This document shows positions 45,314 through 54,326 of a DNA stretch of 64,000 bases, one piece after another. The stretch comes from Clostridium beijerinckii (GTDB lineage: Bacteria; Bacillota; Clostridia; Clostridiales; Clostridiaceae), in the NCBI RefSeq assembly GCF_018223745.1, contig NZ_CP073653.1, positions 4,514,001 to 4,578,000 of the forward strand, in the 5' to 3' direction. A program made the position numbers and the translations under genes. Numbering within the stretch: position 1 is the first letter of the stretch; each line of letters opens with the position of its first letter. The notes under the pieces were generated by a model that saw nothing but the letters and a program-made list of their open reading frames with translations, was not told the origin of the DNA and searched no databases.

Positions 45314-45890
45314 TTCTAAACCTCTTGCACTCTAAAATAAAATTTTCTAAGATTTTATGCCCTTCTTCCGTAAGTTCTGCTTCTGGATGGAATTGAACTC
45401 CATATATAGGTAATTCATTATGTCTAATTCCCATGATTACCCCATCTGACGTTTCTGCCGTAACCAATAATTCTTTTGGGAGTTTCTTCTTATCAATAAT
45501 TAGAGAATGATATCTTGTTACCTTTAATGGATTTTTAACATTATGGAATATTCCGCTATTATTATGTGTTACTTCACTTATTTTACCATGCATAGGCCTG
45601 TCGCCTTTAATTATTTCTCCGCCAAAATAATGTCCTATACACTGATGTCCAAGACATATGCCCAATATAGGAGTTTCATTTTTAAATTTATCAATAATAT
45701 CTAGGCACAAGCCTGCTTGCTTGGGATTTTTAGGTCCTGGTGAAATAACTATACCATAATATTTATTGTTTCTGATGCTCTCAATATTAATTTTATCATT
45801 TCTAACTACATCCACAATTTCTCCAATCTCTTCAAAATATCTGACCAGATTATATACAAACGAATCATAATTATCTATCATTAGTAACAC
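45300..45890 (-). CDS. pabA: Aminodeoxychorismate synthase glutamine amidotransferase
   Basis: A 196-residue class I glutamine amidotransferase. The nucleophile Cys is in ILGICLGHQCIGH and the His-Glu pair in GVQFHPEAEL; IDNYDSFVYNLVRYF is the standard N-terminus. It supplies ammonia to PabB. The longest frame begins three codons earlier, but that ATG directly abuts the AAAGGA site. A GTG nine bases after the site fits best; a later ATG (MIDNYDSF) is another candidate. It is the first gene of pabABC, and no trp genes are nearby. Confidence 0.9.
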   Translation of the reverse strand: MLLMIDNYDSFVYNLVRYFEEIGEIVDVVRNDKINIESIRNNKYYGIVISPGPKNPKQAGLCLDIIDKFKNETPILGICLGHQCIGHYFGGEIIKGDRPMHGKISEVTHNNSGIFHNVKNPLKVTRYHSLIIDKKKLPKELLVTAETSDGVIMGIRHNELPIYGVQFHPEAELTEEGHKILENFILECKRFRNGRF

Positions 45891-46202
45891 TTTAATCATT
45901 CCTTTTTAACTTTAATTATTATAACTGTATATGTTATTATTAAGTTTCTGCATTTCTATCTTAATTGAACTCTTGTTCTTGAGCTACTATAATTTTAAAT
46001 ATAAATTTATTATCTCAACATATATACTATTAGTCACATATTTATTTTAGCATTAAATAAAACTCTGTTCCATTGGTTGTATTTTCTCGTTCGTAATTTA
46101 AAATAATATCTAGTCAGTCTTACTCTTCACAATAAATTACATTAAGTATCTTGTATTGCTACATAAGAATTACTTATATGTATAATAAATAATATATAAA
46201 TT
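45891..46202. other. Intergenic stretch, no gene seen
   Basis: About 310 bp between pabA and the cyclopropane synthase gene. It is AT-rich, with no recognised hairpin with a T run and no open frame with a ribosome binding site. Confidence 0.4.
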
Positions 46203-47384
46203 TTATTTATTGTACATATATTCTCTTGTCATAGGAATATCATCATTTATTCCTTTAGAAATTAGTAATTGATGAATATCTATCACTCCATTATTAAATA
46301 TTGCCGCACATGAACAAAGATAAAGTTCCCACATTCTTATAAATTCTTCATCAAACATTTTAGAAACTTCACTTAGATTGTTATTAAAATTCTCTCTCCA
46401 ATATAGTAAAGTCTTAACATAATGCCTTCTAAGATTTTCAACATCGATAGTATGGAAATTATAATTACTACAAATGTCTATAATTTCTCTAAAACTTGGA
46501 ATAACCGCTTCTTTAAGAATATACTTTTTAATCCATGGATCTACAGAATATTCTTTTAATGAATTGATATAATCCAATAAACATAACCCTTTTGGTTTTA
46601 AGACAGAATCAATATTTTTTATAAATAGTTCATAATTCTCTCTTCCTATATGCTCAACCATGCCAACACTTACAATTCTATCAAATGATAATCCACTTTC
46701 AGCTAAATTTCGGTAATCCATAAGTCTAACTTCTAGTAATTTTTCAAGCTTTCTTTCTTTTATTCTTTCATTAAATTTTTTATATTGCTCTTTGCTTAAT
46801 GTAATTCCAATACCATGAATACTATATTTTTCTGCTGCTTCAATAAGTAAAAATCCCCACCCACATCCTACATCCAAGACGCTCATGCCTTCTTTTATGT
46901 CTAACTTTGCTAGTATATGATTAATTTTATTAATTTGTGCGTCATGCAAACTATCATTATTTGATTTAAAATATCCACATGAATATGTCATAGTATCATC
47001 GAGCCATAAACTATAGAAATTATTCCCTATATCATAGTGCTCTTGAATCTCACCTTTTTGTTTTTTTGAAGAATTGGATTGAAAAATCGTATTTTTTACT
47101 GGCTTACTACCTGATGAGATTTTATCAATCTGACTAATAAATATATTTATAACTTCAAATAAATCTCCTTTTATCTCTATATTCCCTTTCATGTAAGCTT
47201 CACCAATAGCAAGGAACGTACTTCTAATTAAGTCTGTTTTACTTATTTCTCCCTTAATATTTATTTCGAATTGAGGCGTACCCTTCCCTATAATAAATTC
47301 TTTATTATTTTGAAACTTAATCCTATATGGTATATCATCAAATTTTGACAAATATTTAACATAAAGACTATTTATTAGATTCAT
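46203..47384 (-). CDS. cfa: Cyclopropane-fatty-acyl-phospholipid synthase
   Basis: A 393-residue SAM-dependent enzyme that adds a methylene group across double bonds of membrane phospholipid acyl chains. The SAM-binding motif is VLDVGCGWGF; IQEHYDIGNNFYSLWLDDTMTYSCGYF is the family's conserved block with the substrate-site Tyr and Cys; MVEHIGRENY follows. Length is normal. Clostridia use this reaction to adjust membrane properties in stationary or acid/solvent conditions. It is monocistronic and has an AAAGGA site. Confidence 0.93.
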   Translation of the reverse strand: MNLINSLYVKYLSKFDDIPYRIKFQNNKEFIIGKGTPQFEINIKGEISKTDLIRSTFLAIGEAYMKGNIEIKGDLFEVINIFISQIDKISSGSKPVKNTIFQSNSSKKQKGEIQEHYDIGNNFYSLWLDDTMTYSCGYFKSNNDSLHDAQINKINHILAKLDIKEGMSVLDVGCGWGFLLIEAAEKYSIHGIGITLSKEQYKKFNERIKERKLEKLLEVRLMDYRNLAESGLSFDRIVSVGMVEHIGRENYELFIKNIDSVLKPKGLCLLDYINSLKEYSVDPWIKKYILKEAVIPSFREIIDICSNYNFHTIDVENLRRHYVKTLLYWRENFNNNLSEVSKMFDEEFIRMWELYLCSCAAIFNNGVIDIHQLLISKGINDDIPMTREYMYNK

Positions 47385-47408
47385 ATAGAATTCCTTTCTA
47401 TAATTTAA

Positions 47409-47568
47409 ATACTGATTAATTTATACTATTATATAATTTCAAATATGCTATACATTAAATTCTATATTCAATATAAATAATTAAAGAGACAGTCGAGAAC
47501 GCACAATAATTTTACGCTTCTCTAACTATCTCTTAACTAACTTCTCAAGTCATTTCATTTTGTATAAT
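47409..47568. repeat. 160-bp intergenic direct repeat, copy 1
   Basis: Closely similar over its whole length to 48940-49096. It starts ATACTGATTAATTTATAC, includes AATATGCTATA-GATTAAAT-type sequence, and has AAAGAGA-AGTCG paired at a distance with AACTATCTCTTAA. On the minus strand the inverted arms lie after the rRNA methyltransferase gene and may end its transcript. Confidence 0.85.
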
Positions 47569-47612
47569 TATCTTTTTCCTCATTTTATTTGCTAATTTTT
47601 TTGTTACTTTCT

Positions 47613-48800
47613 TTAGTGCATTTTTACAATCACAACTTTTAAATAATTTCCCTCAGGAAATTTATCTGTAACTGCAAAATCTTCTGAAAGAGTATGTTCT
47701 TCTAGAATTTCATAATTTCTATGTGATTCTTTAAAAGCTTCATCTATAAATTTCTTAAATTTGCCCATATTAAAAGTAGCACAGTTTGTTGAAGCTACAA
47801 TTACTCCTTCATCCTCTGTTATATCTATAGCTGATTTAACCAATCCTTTATAGTCTTTTGCTGCACTGAATCTATTATCTTTTGATGTTGCAAAGCTTGG
47901 CGGATCAAGAATAACCACATCAAATTTTAATTCTTCCTTTTTTGCACGTTTAAAATATAGGAAAATGTCTTCAACAATTATTTCATGTTTTGTGAAATCA
48001 ATATTATTTATAGTAAAGTTCTCAGTTGTTTTTTCTAGACTTCGGCTTGCTAAATCAACACTTGTAGTAATAGCACCACCTTTTGCAGCTGCCATTGAAA
48101 ATGCTCCTGTATATGAAAAAGTATTTAAAACTTTTTTATTATTGGAGTATTTATCTTTGATAGACTTTCTTACTTCCTTTTGGTCTAAAAATACTCCAAC
48201 CATAGCCCCATCATTTAAATAAATTGAGAAATTAACTTTATTTTCTTTAACTATAAGAGGTTCAGGTGCTTTTCTTCCACAAACATAGCTATCTTCATCT
48301 ACAACCATACCATTTTCTTCAAATCTCTTTTTTTCATATATACCATCAAAAGAAACTAAACTTTTTATAGCTTTAATTATATTGTCTTTAAATGTATATA
48401 TACCTCTGCTATACCAAGTGATGAGATAATATTCATCGAAATAGTCAATCGTAAGCCCACCTATTCCATCGCCTTCACCATTAAATACTCTAAATGCAGA
48501 CGTGTCTTTTGAATGATAAAATTTCATTCTTTTGGAAAATGCATTCCTAATCTTATCATAGAAAAATTTATAATCCAAATTGCTATTTTTACTGTTACTT
48601 AAAATCCATCCACAGCCTTTATTTTGTTTCCCATAATACCCCTTTCCTAAGAAAGTCTTTTTTTCATCTATAAGGGTTATGATTTGTCCTTCCTCTTTTA
48701 AATCTTTTATATTATCAAAAGCTTCTTCAAGAATTAAAGGATATCCATTTTTATATTTCTTAACAAATTCTTTTTTTACTGTAAGTATTGCTTCTTTCAT
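47613..48800 (-). CDS. Class I SAM-dependent rRNA methyltransferase (RlmI-like)
   Basis: A 395-residue protein with an N-terminal PUA-like RNA-binding region (about 1-75), a central domain, and a C-terminal Rossmann methyltransferase. Motif I is VLNTFSYTGAFSMAAAKGG and the catalytic-site motif is VVILDPPSFATSK. This layout matches the RlmI/YwbD group, which makes 5-methylcytosine in 23S rRNA; the target position here is inferred from family only. The gene is flanked on both sides by copies of a ~160-bp repeat. Its start follows a weak ribosome binding site. Confidence 0.88.
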   Translation of the reverse strand: MKEAILTVKKEFVKKYKNGYPLILEEAFDNIKDLKEEGQIITLIDEKKTFLGKGYYGKQNKGCGWILSNSKNSNLDYKFFYDKIRNAFSKRMKFYHSKDTSAFRVFNGEGDGIGGLTIDYFDEYYLITWYSRGIYTFKDNIIKAIKSLVSFDGIYEKKRFEENGMVVDEDSYVCGRKAPEPLIVKENKVNFSIYLNDGAMVGVFLDQKEVRKSIKDKYSNNKKVLNTFSYTGAFSMAAAKGGAITTSVDLASRSLEKTTENFTINNIDFTKHEIIVEDIFLYFKRAKKEELKFDVVILDPPSFATSKDNRFSAAKDYKGLVKSAIDITEDEGVIVASTNCATFNMGKFKKFIDEAFKESHRNYEILEEHTLSEDFAVTDKFPEGNYLKVVIVKMH

Positions 48801-48939
48801 ATATGTATTTACCTTCCCGAAAACTATTGTATTAAATTCTAAATAATTATACCATAAATCTAAACTAGTTAATTACTAATTTAAAATTGCATATTTTATC
48901 GTGTACACTATATATTATTGTTTCTTTGCTCCAGATTAG
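48801..48939. other. Leader region of the rRNA methyltransferase gene
   Basis: This is the unrepeated part of the 340-bp gap between the methyltransferase and Hsp20 genes. AT-rich, presumably holding the promoter. No gene is seen. Confidence 0.35.
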
Positions 48940-49096
48940 ATACTGATTAATTTATACCATATATAATTTTAAATATGCTATAGATTAAATGCTATATACA
49001 ATAGAAATAATTAAAGAGATAGTCGTGAACCCGCAATAATTGTACGATCCAACTATCTCTTAAATAACTTCTCTATTCATTTCATTTTTGTCTAAT
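48940..49096. repeat. 160-bp intergenic direct repeat, copy 2
   Basis: Second copy of the element at 47409-47568, differing at scattered positions and by a 2-bp indel. The inverted arms AGAGATAGTCG and AACTATCTCTTAA are better matched here. It lies just after the Hsp20 gene on its transcription path. Confidence 0.85.
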
Positions 49097-49142
49097 ATTT
49101 TATACATCAAATTACATATAATATACTTGTTTAATCTATAAA

Positions 49143-49592
49143 CTATTGAATTAAAATTCTACTATAGTCTCTTATAGTTTCGTTTAATTTAGGTAATATA
49201 ATTTGCAATTCTCCATTTTGGAATTTTGCAGAAATTCTTGATTTATCAACGTTCTCAACATGAAAAGTCCTTGATATTTTTCCATAAGCTCTTTCTCTTC
49301 TAATATAATTATCTTTTTCTTCATTTATTTCTTCATTTCTAAGAGCAGAAATAATTAAAGTATTGTCTCTGTATTCAAGGTTTATATCTTCTTTCTTAAC
49401 ACCTGGTAATTCTGCACTAACTAAATATTCATTTTGAGTTTCTCTTATATCAGCATTAAATTTTTGGTTATTTCCAAAACCCAAACTCATTGGTGAAAAG
49501 AAATCATCATTGAAAAATCCATTGAAAAAATCTTCAATTGAGCCTCCCTTCTTGTCTAATCCGTTAGTTCTAAAAGGTATCAATCCAAACAT
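49143..49592 (-). CDS. Small heat-shock protein, Hsp20/alpha-crystallin family
   Basis: A 149-residue chaperone. The alpha-crystallin domain runs from about 45 to 140, with ADIRETQNEYLVSAELPGVKKEDI in its first strands and the C-terminal IILPK motif needed for oligomer assembly (I-x-I/L type). The N-terminal part includes the phenylalanine-rich FFNGFFNDDFFSP. These proteins hold unfolding proteins without ATP. It has an AGGAGG site and is monocistronic. No CIRCE-type inverted repeat is seen upstream. Confidence 0.95.
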   Translation of the reverse strand: MFGLIPFRTNGLDKKGGSIEDFFNGFFNDDFFSPMSLGFGNNQKFNADIRETQNEYLVSAELPGVKKEDINLEYRDNTLIISALRNEEINEEKDNYIRRERAYGKISRTFHVENVDKSRISAKFQNGELQIILPKLNETIRDYSRILIQ

Positions 49593-49820
49593 ACTAAGAC
49601 CTCCTTAAGATATTTATTATTTGTTTTTACAAGTAAATTATAGCTAAAAGGTCAAAGAAGGTCAAAATCAGTTTTTGTCCTTTATTTTTTTTCTCTTACT
49701 ATATATTTCTATAATATTAAATTATCTTTTACTTACATAGTATTTGCTTTTATTTTCTCTAATTTTTTATTGCTTATATATTTTTCATGATCTCTATTCT
49801 TTCACTTTGATTTCAAATCA

Positions 49821-49826
49821 TATTTA
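49821..49826. repeat. IS982 target-site duplication, left copy
   Basis: TATTTA, identical to 50914-50919. The size is within the range known for IS982. Confidence 0.85.
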
Positions 49827-50913
49827 ACGTGAGTTCGAAAAGCTAGAATATTTTATGGGTAAATATGGTTATGAAAAAAAGCAAAAAAGTATCCTTGTAA
49901 TCTTGTGGCTCGATATTCCAATTATTCCATAGTTAGATATTTGTCCAACTTAAGAGAAGGTTTCTTAGGAAGAAAACTATACGAAATCAATCCTGAAACT
50001 ATATTAACCGCAAAATTAGTAAAACTTCTATGTCGATTATGCTCTATCTGACATATATTTTTTAGTTGGTCATTTATTGTTTCAATGATAGCTCTTTTCC
50101 TAAGAAGAATTTTATCCTCCATTAACATTAATTTATTTTTCATGTTTTTCTTTATCTTTGTTATAAGTTGAATACCTTTGGAATACAAAATATCGGAGAT
50201 CTTTTTAGATAAATAACCTTTGTCACCAAAAAGTTTTCCAAATAAATCTTTTGCTAATATTTCTATAGTCTTAATTTCTCTATCATCTACATTTCCCGGA
50301 GTTAGATAAAAAGAGAGAATATCCCCTTTATCGTTAACAACAAGATGAAGCTTAAAACCATAAAACCAGCCTGTTGAACTTTTACCACGTTCTGCAATTC
50401 CTTTAAAAACCTTATGAGAGTGTATTCTTCTATTATGGCATACATTCAAAGTTGTAGAATCGATAAAAGAAATTCCTGTGCACTTGCCAGTTCTAAATTT
50501 CATCATGTATAATAGTAATGCAACTAATGATTGTTGCATTAATTCAACAAACCTATTGTAGCTCACAAGCTTAGGAAAATACGGTTTGAGAACAGTAGAC
50601 ACATGCTCAATATAGTATGATTTAAAAGTTCTGTAATTTGACAAATGAAAGTAGATAGTTATTGTCATAACTTCGCTTAATGATAAAGTTTTACTTTTAA
50701 TCATTGCAAATTTGCGGTCGCTATTTTCCGTTAGGAAATGACTTTTACAGTAATTTTCAAATCCAATACAAAAATTGTCTACATCATAAAATATTTCTAC
50801 TAATAAGTTTTGCATAAAATCCCATCCTTTGTTTTATTTATTTGGTCGCACTTATATAATAAAACATTTTGATGGGATTTTTTATCCCTTAAATTTTTCC
50901 ATCGAACTCACGT
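49827..50913 (-). mobile_element. IS982-family insertion sequence
   Basis: A 1,087-bp element with inverted ends ACGTGAGTTCGA and TCGAACTCACGT and a 6-bp target duplication. It carries one intact transposase gene. It is inserted exactly at the 3' end of the chemoreceptor gene, and the last base of that gene's present stop codon belongs to the element. Confidence 0.92.
49922..50815 (-). CDS. IS982-family transposase
   Basis: A 297-residue DDE transposase. Motifs: SFIDSTTLNVCHNRRI (first Asp), GDILSFYLTPGNVDDREI and LFGDKGYLSKKI (second Asp), and RKRAIIETINDQLKN (Glu). This is the standard IS982 pattern and length. The frame is complete, with no stop or frameshift, so the element may be active. 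The start follows a GGGAT stretch. Confidence 0.95.
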   Translation of the reverse strand: MQNLLVEIFYDVDNFCIGFENYCKSHFLTENSDRKFAMIKSKTLSLSEVMTITIYFHLSNYRTFKSYYIEHVSTVLKPYFPKLVSYNRFVELMQQSLVALLLYMMKFRTGKCTGISFIDSTTLNVCHNRRIHSHKVFKGIAERGKSSTGWFYGFKLHLVVNDKGDILSFYLTPGNVDDREIKTIEILAKDLFGKLFGDKGYLSKKISDILYSKGIQLITKIKKNMKNKLMLMEDKILLRKRAIIETINDQLKNICQIEHNRHRSFTNFAVNIVSGLISYSFLPKKPSLKLDKYLTME

Positions 50914-52346
50914 TATTTAGACATCTTTTCGGCTATATTTTGGGCTTGAAGTGATAATTCTTCAGTTGATGCCGCAGTTTCTTGTGCCTTAGCTGTGTTA
51001 ATCTGTATAACTTCAGAGATTTCGTTAACTCTCGTTGTCATTTTCATTATCTCATTCGTTTGATCTTGCGATGCTAGTGATATTTCATTGACCAATTTAG
51101 CACTATTATCTACATTAACCACTATATTTTGTAATGAATTCGAAGCCTCTTTTGCTAAACTTTCACCTTTTTTAACTGCAAATAAAGAATTTCCTATTAA
51201 CATATTAGTATTTTTAACTGCATTTGAGCATTGTTCGGCTAAGCTCTTAACTTCATTAGCTACCACCGCAAATCCTTTTCCAGTTTCTCCAGCTCTCGCA
51301 GCCTCAATAGCAGCATTAAGCGCCAAAAGGTTTGTTTGTGATGCTATATTTTCTATAGAGCTTGTAATCTTTGAAATCTGATTGGAAGATTGAGCAATCT
51401 CCTCTATAGATTTCATTAACTCTTCCATTTTGTGATTTCCTTCAGATACAATATCCTTGGTACTTTCCGATACTTTATTAGCTTCCTCTGCATTTTGGGC
51501 GTTTATAGTAACTTTAGTTAATATTTTATTAAAATTGTCTAAAAGTTTTTCTATTATACTTGCTTGATTTGTTGCTCCATCTGATAGTTCTTTTGTAATT
51601 AGTGATATTTGTTCTGATCTATTTGATGTTAACTCTACTGTCCTTGATATACCATAGAAATCACTATTCAATGTGTTTATAATACTCTCAAGCGACTCTT
51701 GTATAGGAATAAAATCGCATTTATATTGCACATTTTTCTCTAACTCTATATCCAAATTTCCAACTGATATTTTTTCTAAAATTGTTGTAATATCATCTAC
51801 ATATGAGTCTATCATCTCAATAGCGCTAATCAAATTACTTGCCATCTCACCCATTTCATCTGTAGATTCATAGCTACTTTCAACTTTGAGATTTCCATAT
51901 AATAATTCTTCAGATATTTCTTTTATATTATTAATTCCTTTAATAAATATATCTGTCAACACGCCGCTTATTGTTGACGTTATTATTAGTGTACTGATCA
52001 TTATGATTATTATAAATCCTAATATTATATTGTTAATTATATCTACCTTATGTAAAAAATTAGATGTTTGTTTTTGAGACTGTTTATATACTTCTATAAC
52101 TTTATCTGCTATTCCATCTATTTGATAAGAATATGTATTTTCCATTACTGATAAGGCTGATATCTTCTCTTTCTTATTTATCAATTCCACTATATCACTT
52201 CTACTTTTTGCGGCTAATTCTACAGATGAATTAATCTCATCAATTAGCTCATAATCAGGTAGTGTTTCTTTTAAAATTTTAGAATTACTATCGAATTCTT
52301 TTACTTCTTCATTTACTAATTCTAAATATTTTTGTTCTTTCTCCAT
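50913..52346 (-). pseudogene. Chemoreceptor, main part of a frameshifted and IS-truncated gene
   Basis: A 477-residue frame containing most of a methyl-accepting chemotaxis protein: the rest of the extracellular domain, a second membrane segment (about 107-128), a HAMP region and the complete signalling domain with ALNAAIEAARAGETGKGFAV at its tip. The first membrane segment is missing and lies in another frame just upstream (52358-52594). One extra A in the A5 run near 52375 would join the two. At the 3' end, IS982 replaced the final codons: removing the element and one target copy restores a tail of YDLKSK after MSK. As it stands the protein would lack its N-terminal anchor, so I treat the gene as inactive. 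Confidence 0.8.
50914..50919. repeat. IS982 target-site duplication, right copy
   Basis: TATTTA, identical to 49821-49826. It overlaps the last codons of the chemoreceptor gene. Confidence 0.85.
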
Positions 52347-52357
52347 ATCTTCCTCAG

Positions 52358-52594
52358 CTATTGCTTTATAAGATTTTTCTCTATTTTTTGTAAACTAATT
52401 CTCATATTTGATATATTATCTGAAAGTGCATATGATTTCCTATATGACAAATTGGTTTTATAAGAAAACATATATAAAATACTTACTATTATAATCATGC
52501 TTATTATTGTAAACATATTGATTATTAAGAATGATTTTTTTATTTTCTTATTTATTGGATCTCCTGATATAAGTTCATGTAATCTTTGGTACAT
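52358..52594 (-). pseudogene. Chemoreceptor, N-terminal fragment before the frameshift
   Basis: A 78-residue frame giving the cytoplasmic N-terminus (YQRLHELISGDPINKKIKKS), the first membrane segment (about 22-42) and the start of the extracellular helix (SNMRISLQKIEK). It ends in a premature TAG. The continuation, SYKAIAEED leading into MEKEQKY, is in the other frame 12 bases on. The start is an ATG with a GGGGGGA site; ten extra upstream codons in the longest frame are not needed. Confidence 0.78.
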
Positions 52595-52832
52595 AACTGT
52601 TTCCCCCCGAATAATAAAATACATTTTTCCTTTTTATAATCATGATTAATTTATCTTTCTTGCTAATTAATCACCGAAATTAATGATGGTATGAGTTTTA
52701 ATTGCATTAATTTTTCTTTTCGCCATTTAATTGATAATGAATTTCATTTACTATTATATCAATTTATGTACCAAATTCAAGACATATATGAAAAAATATG
52801 AAATATAAGTAATTCTATAATTTTTTATAACA
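52595..52832. other. Chemoreceptor leader, no other gene seen
   Basis: AT-rich upstream region of the broken chemoreceptor gene. No flagellar-type (sigma-D) promoter core is recognisable, and no other gene is visible. Confidence 0.35.
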
Positions 52833-52872
52833 CAAAAAACCTCGCTATAAATTTAATATCTATAGCGAGGTT
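52833..52872 (-). terminator. Terminator of the MerR-methyltransferase gene
   Basis: A perfect stem AACCTCGCTATA with its complement and a ~10-nt loop, followed on the minus strand by a T run. Confidence 0.88.
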
Positions 52873-52976
52873 ATATGTTGTGCTACTCTTTCTGTCAATC
52901 GTATAATTGAATAAAATTAATATATTATCCATTAATTCTTTTCTAATATATTCTCTACTTTGAAATCTAAATATTC

Positions 52977-54137
52977 TTATTTCATTGCTTTAAACATACA
53001 TGTTTTAGTTGTTATTGATATGTCTCCATTTTTCTTAATATATTCTTCTAAATATTTCGTAAATTCTTTTTTCTTTTCACCAATAAGTATTGAACTTCCT
53101 TGAATAGTTGAAGCTTTATATGAAACTACTGGTTCAGCCTTATCTACTATTATTTTACCATCTAAAATTTCAACATCTACTTTATGAAAATATTTTTCAA
53201 GCATTCCTCTTCCGTGCTCTAGGTCAAATCTTTCTGAATACCCATTGTTATCTAACCCAGAATTAGGTGCAAAATTTTCTGAAAGTCTATTTAATTCTTT
53301 CATAGAATTACAAGAATTAGCTGTCACATAAAATACACCATTAGGCTTTAGTACTCTTTGTATCTCAGCTAAAGCCTTTTCTATATCTGGAACAAAATAA
53401 ATCATATGTTGAGCGATGATTATATCAAAAGTTTCATCATTATAAGGTATTTCTTCAGCATTAATTTCTTCATAATGAAAATCATGATATACATCTTTCA
53501 ATCTATTTCTTGCGATTCTAATCATACTTCTAGAAAAATCAGATATTGTAATATTTAAAGTATTCTCTATATAATCTTTATTCTTAAACCAAAGCTTTCC
53601 TGTTCCACATCCAAGTTCCAGTACATTTGCGTTTAATGAAAAATTCATCTGATTAAAACACCATTTATCAAAATCTATTTTATTTACATTATAGCTATGA
53701 AGATTACTTCTAATATTTAAGTTCTTATCTGTTTTATATTGTTCCCTAACCCTACTTTCCATATTAGTTACTTTTATGATATCAATCAAATTACTTGCAT
53801 CTAGAAAACCATTTTTCTTTGCTGTATTTTGTGCTTTATTAAAAACATCAATTACAGCCTCAATATGTTTCTTCTTTTCTTCCAAGGCTTTCTTTTGAAT
53901 ACTTATCATATTCTCTAGGTTTTCTCCACTTTCATGTAATATATGACTTATTTCATTTAGCGACAACCCAATGAATTTTAAGGTTGTAATCTGCTGAAGC
54001 TTTAATAGGTCTTCTTCACAGTAAATTCTATATCCAGAATCAGTTTTTTCACTAGGCTTAAGTAATCCAATTTTGTCATAATGAAGTAATGTTTTCACTG
54101 TCACTCCTGATTTTTTAGCAAATTCACCAATTTTCAA
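52977..54137 (-). CDS. MerR-family regulator fused to a SAM methyltransferase
   Basis: A 386-residue two-domain protein. The N-terminal MerR winged helix reads KIGEFAKKSGVTVKTLLHYD and GLLKPSEKTDSGYRIY, followed by the dimerisation helix (about 70-105). The C-terminal half is a class I methyltransferase with VLELGCGTGKLW (about 172-183) and FDIIIAQHMIYFVPDIEKAL. MerR C-terminal domains usually sense ligands, so here the methyltransferase fold may act as sensor, enzyme or both. The ATG five codons upstream has no ribosome binding site, whereas a TTG eight bases after GGAGGG gives the usual MKIGEF start. The gene stands alone; targets are unknown. Confidence 0.85.
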   Translation of the reverse strand: MKIGEFAKKSGVTVKTLLHYDKIGLLKPSEKTDSGYRIYCEEDLLKLQQITTLKFIGLSLNEISHILHESGENLENMISIQKKALEEKKKHIEAVIDVFNKAQNTAKKNGFLDASNLIDIIKVTNMESRVREQYKTDKNLNIRSNLHSYNVNKIDFDKWCFNQMNFSLNANVLELGCGTGKLWFKNKDYIENTLNITISDFSRSMIRIARNRLKDVYHDFHYEEINAEEIPYNDETFDIIIAQHMIYFVPDIEKALAEIQRVLKPNGVFYVTANSCNSMKELNRLSENFAPNSGLDNNGYSERFDLEHGRGMLEKYFHKVDVEILDGKIIVDKAEPVVSYKASTIQGSSILIGEKKKEFTKYLEEYIKKNGDISITTKTCMFKAMK

Positions 54138-54326
54138 TTCATTTCCCTCCATAACATTATTCTAATCCATTACCTTAGGGTATAGTCAACTCTAATTTTA
54201 AAGAGACACTATCTTTCATGACCTTTCCAATAAATTTTAATTAATATTATTAACCATTTTATACGTTATACTCTTATTTTTTCCCATATAATTCCGATAA
54301 AATAATTGAAGGAGGAATAATTAACA

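Noticed and set aside
43958..45890. Anthranilate synthase (TrpE/TrpG)
   Set aside because: The PIKGT lysine typical of PabB is present, a pabC gene follows with coupled translation, and no trp genes adjoin.
49143..49700. CIRCE or HrcA operator upstream of the Hsp20 gene
   Set aside because: No TTAGCACTC-type inverted repeat is visible in the upstream region.
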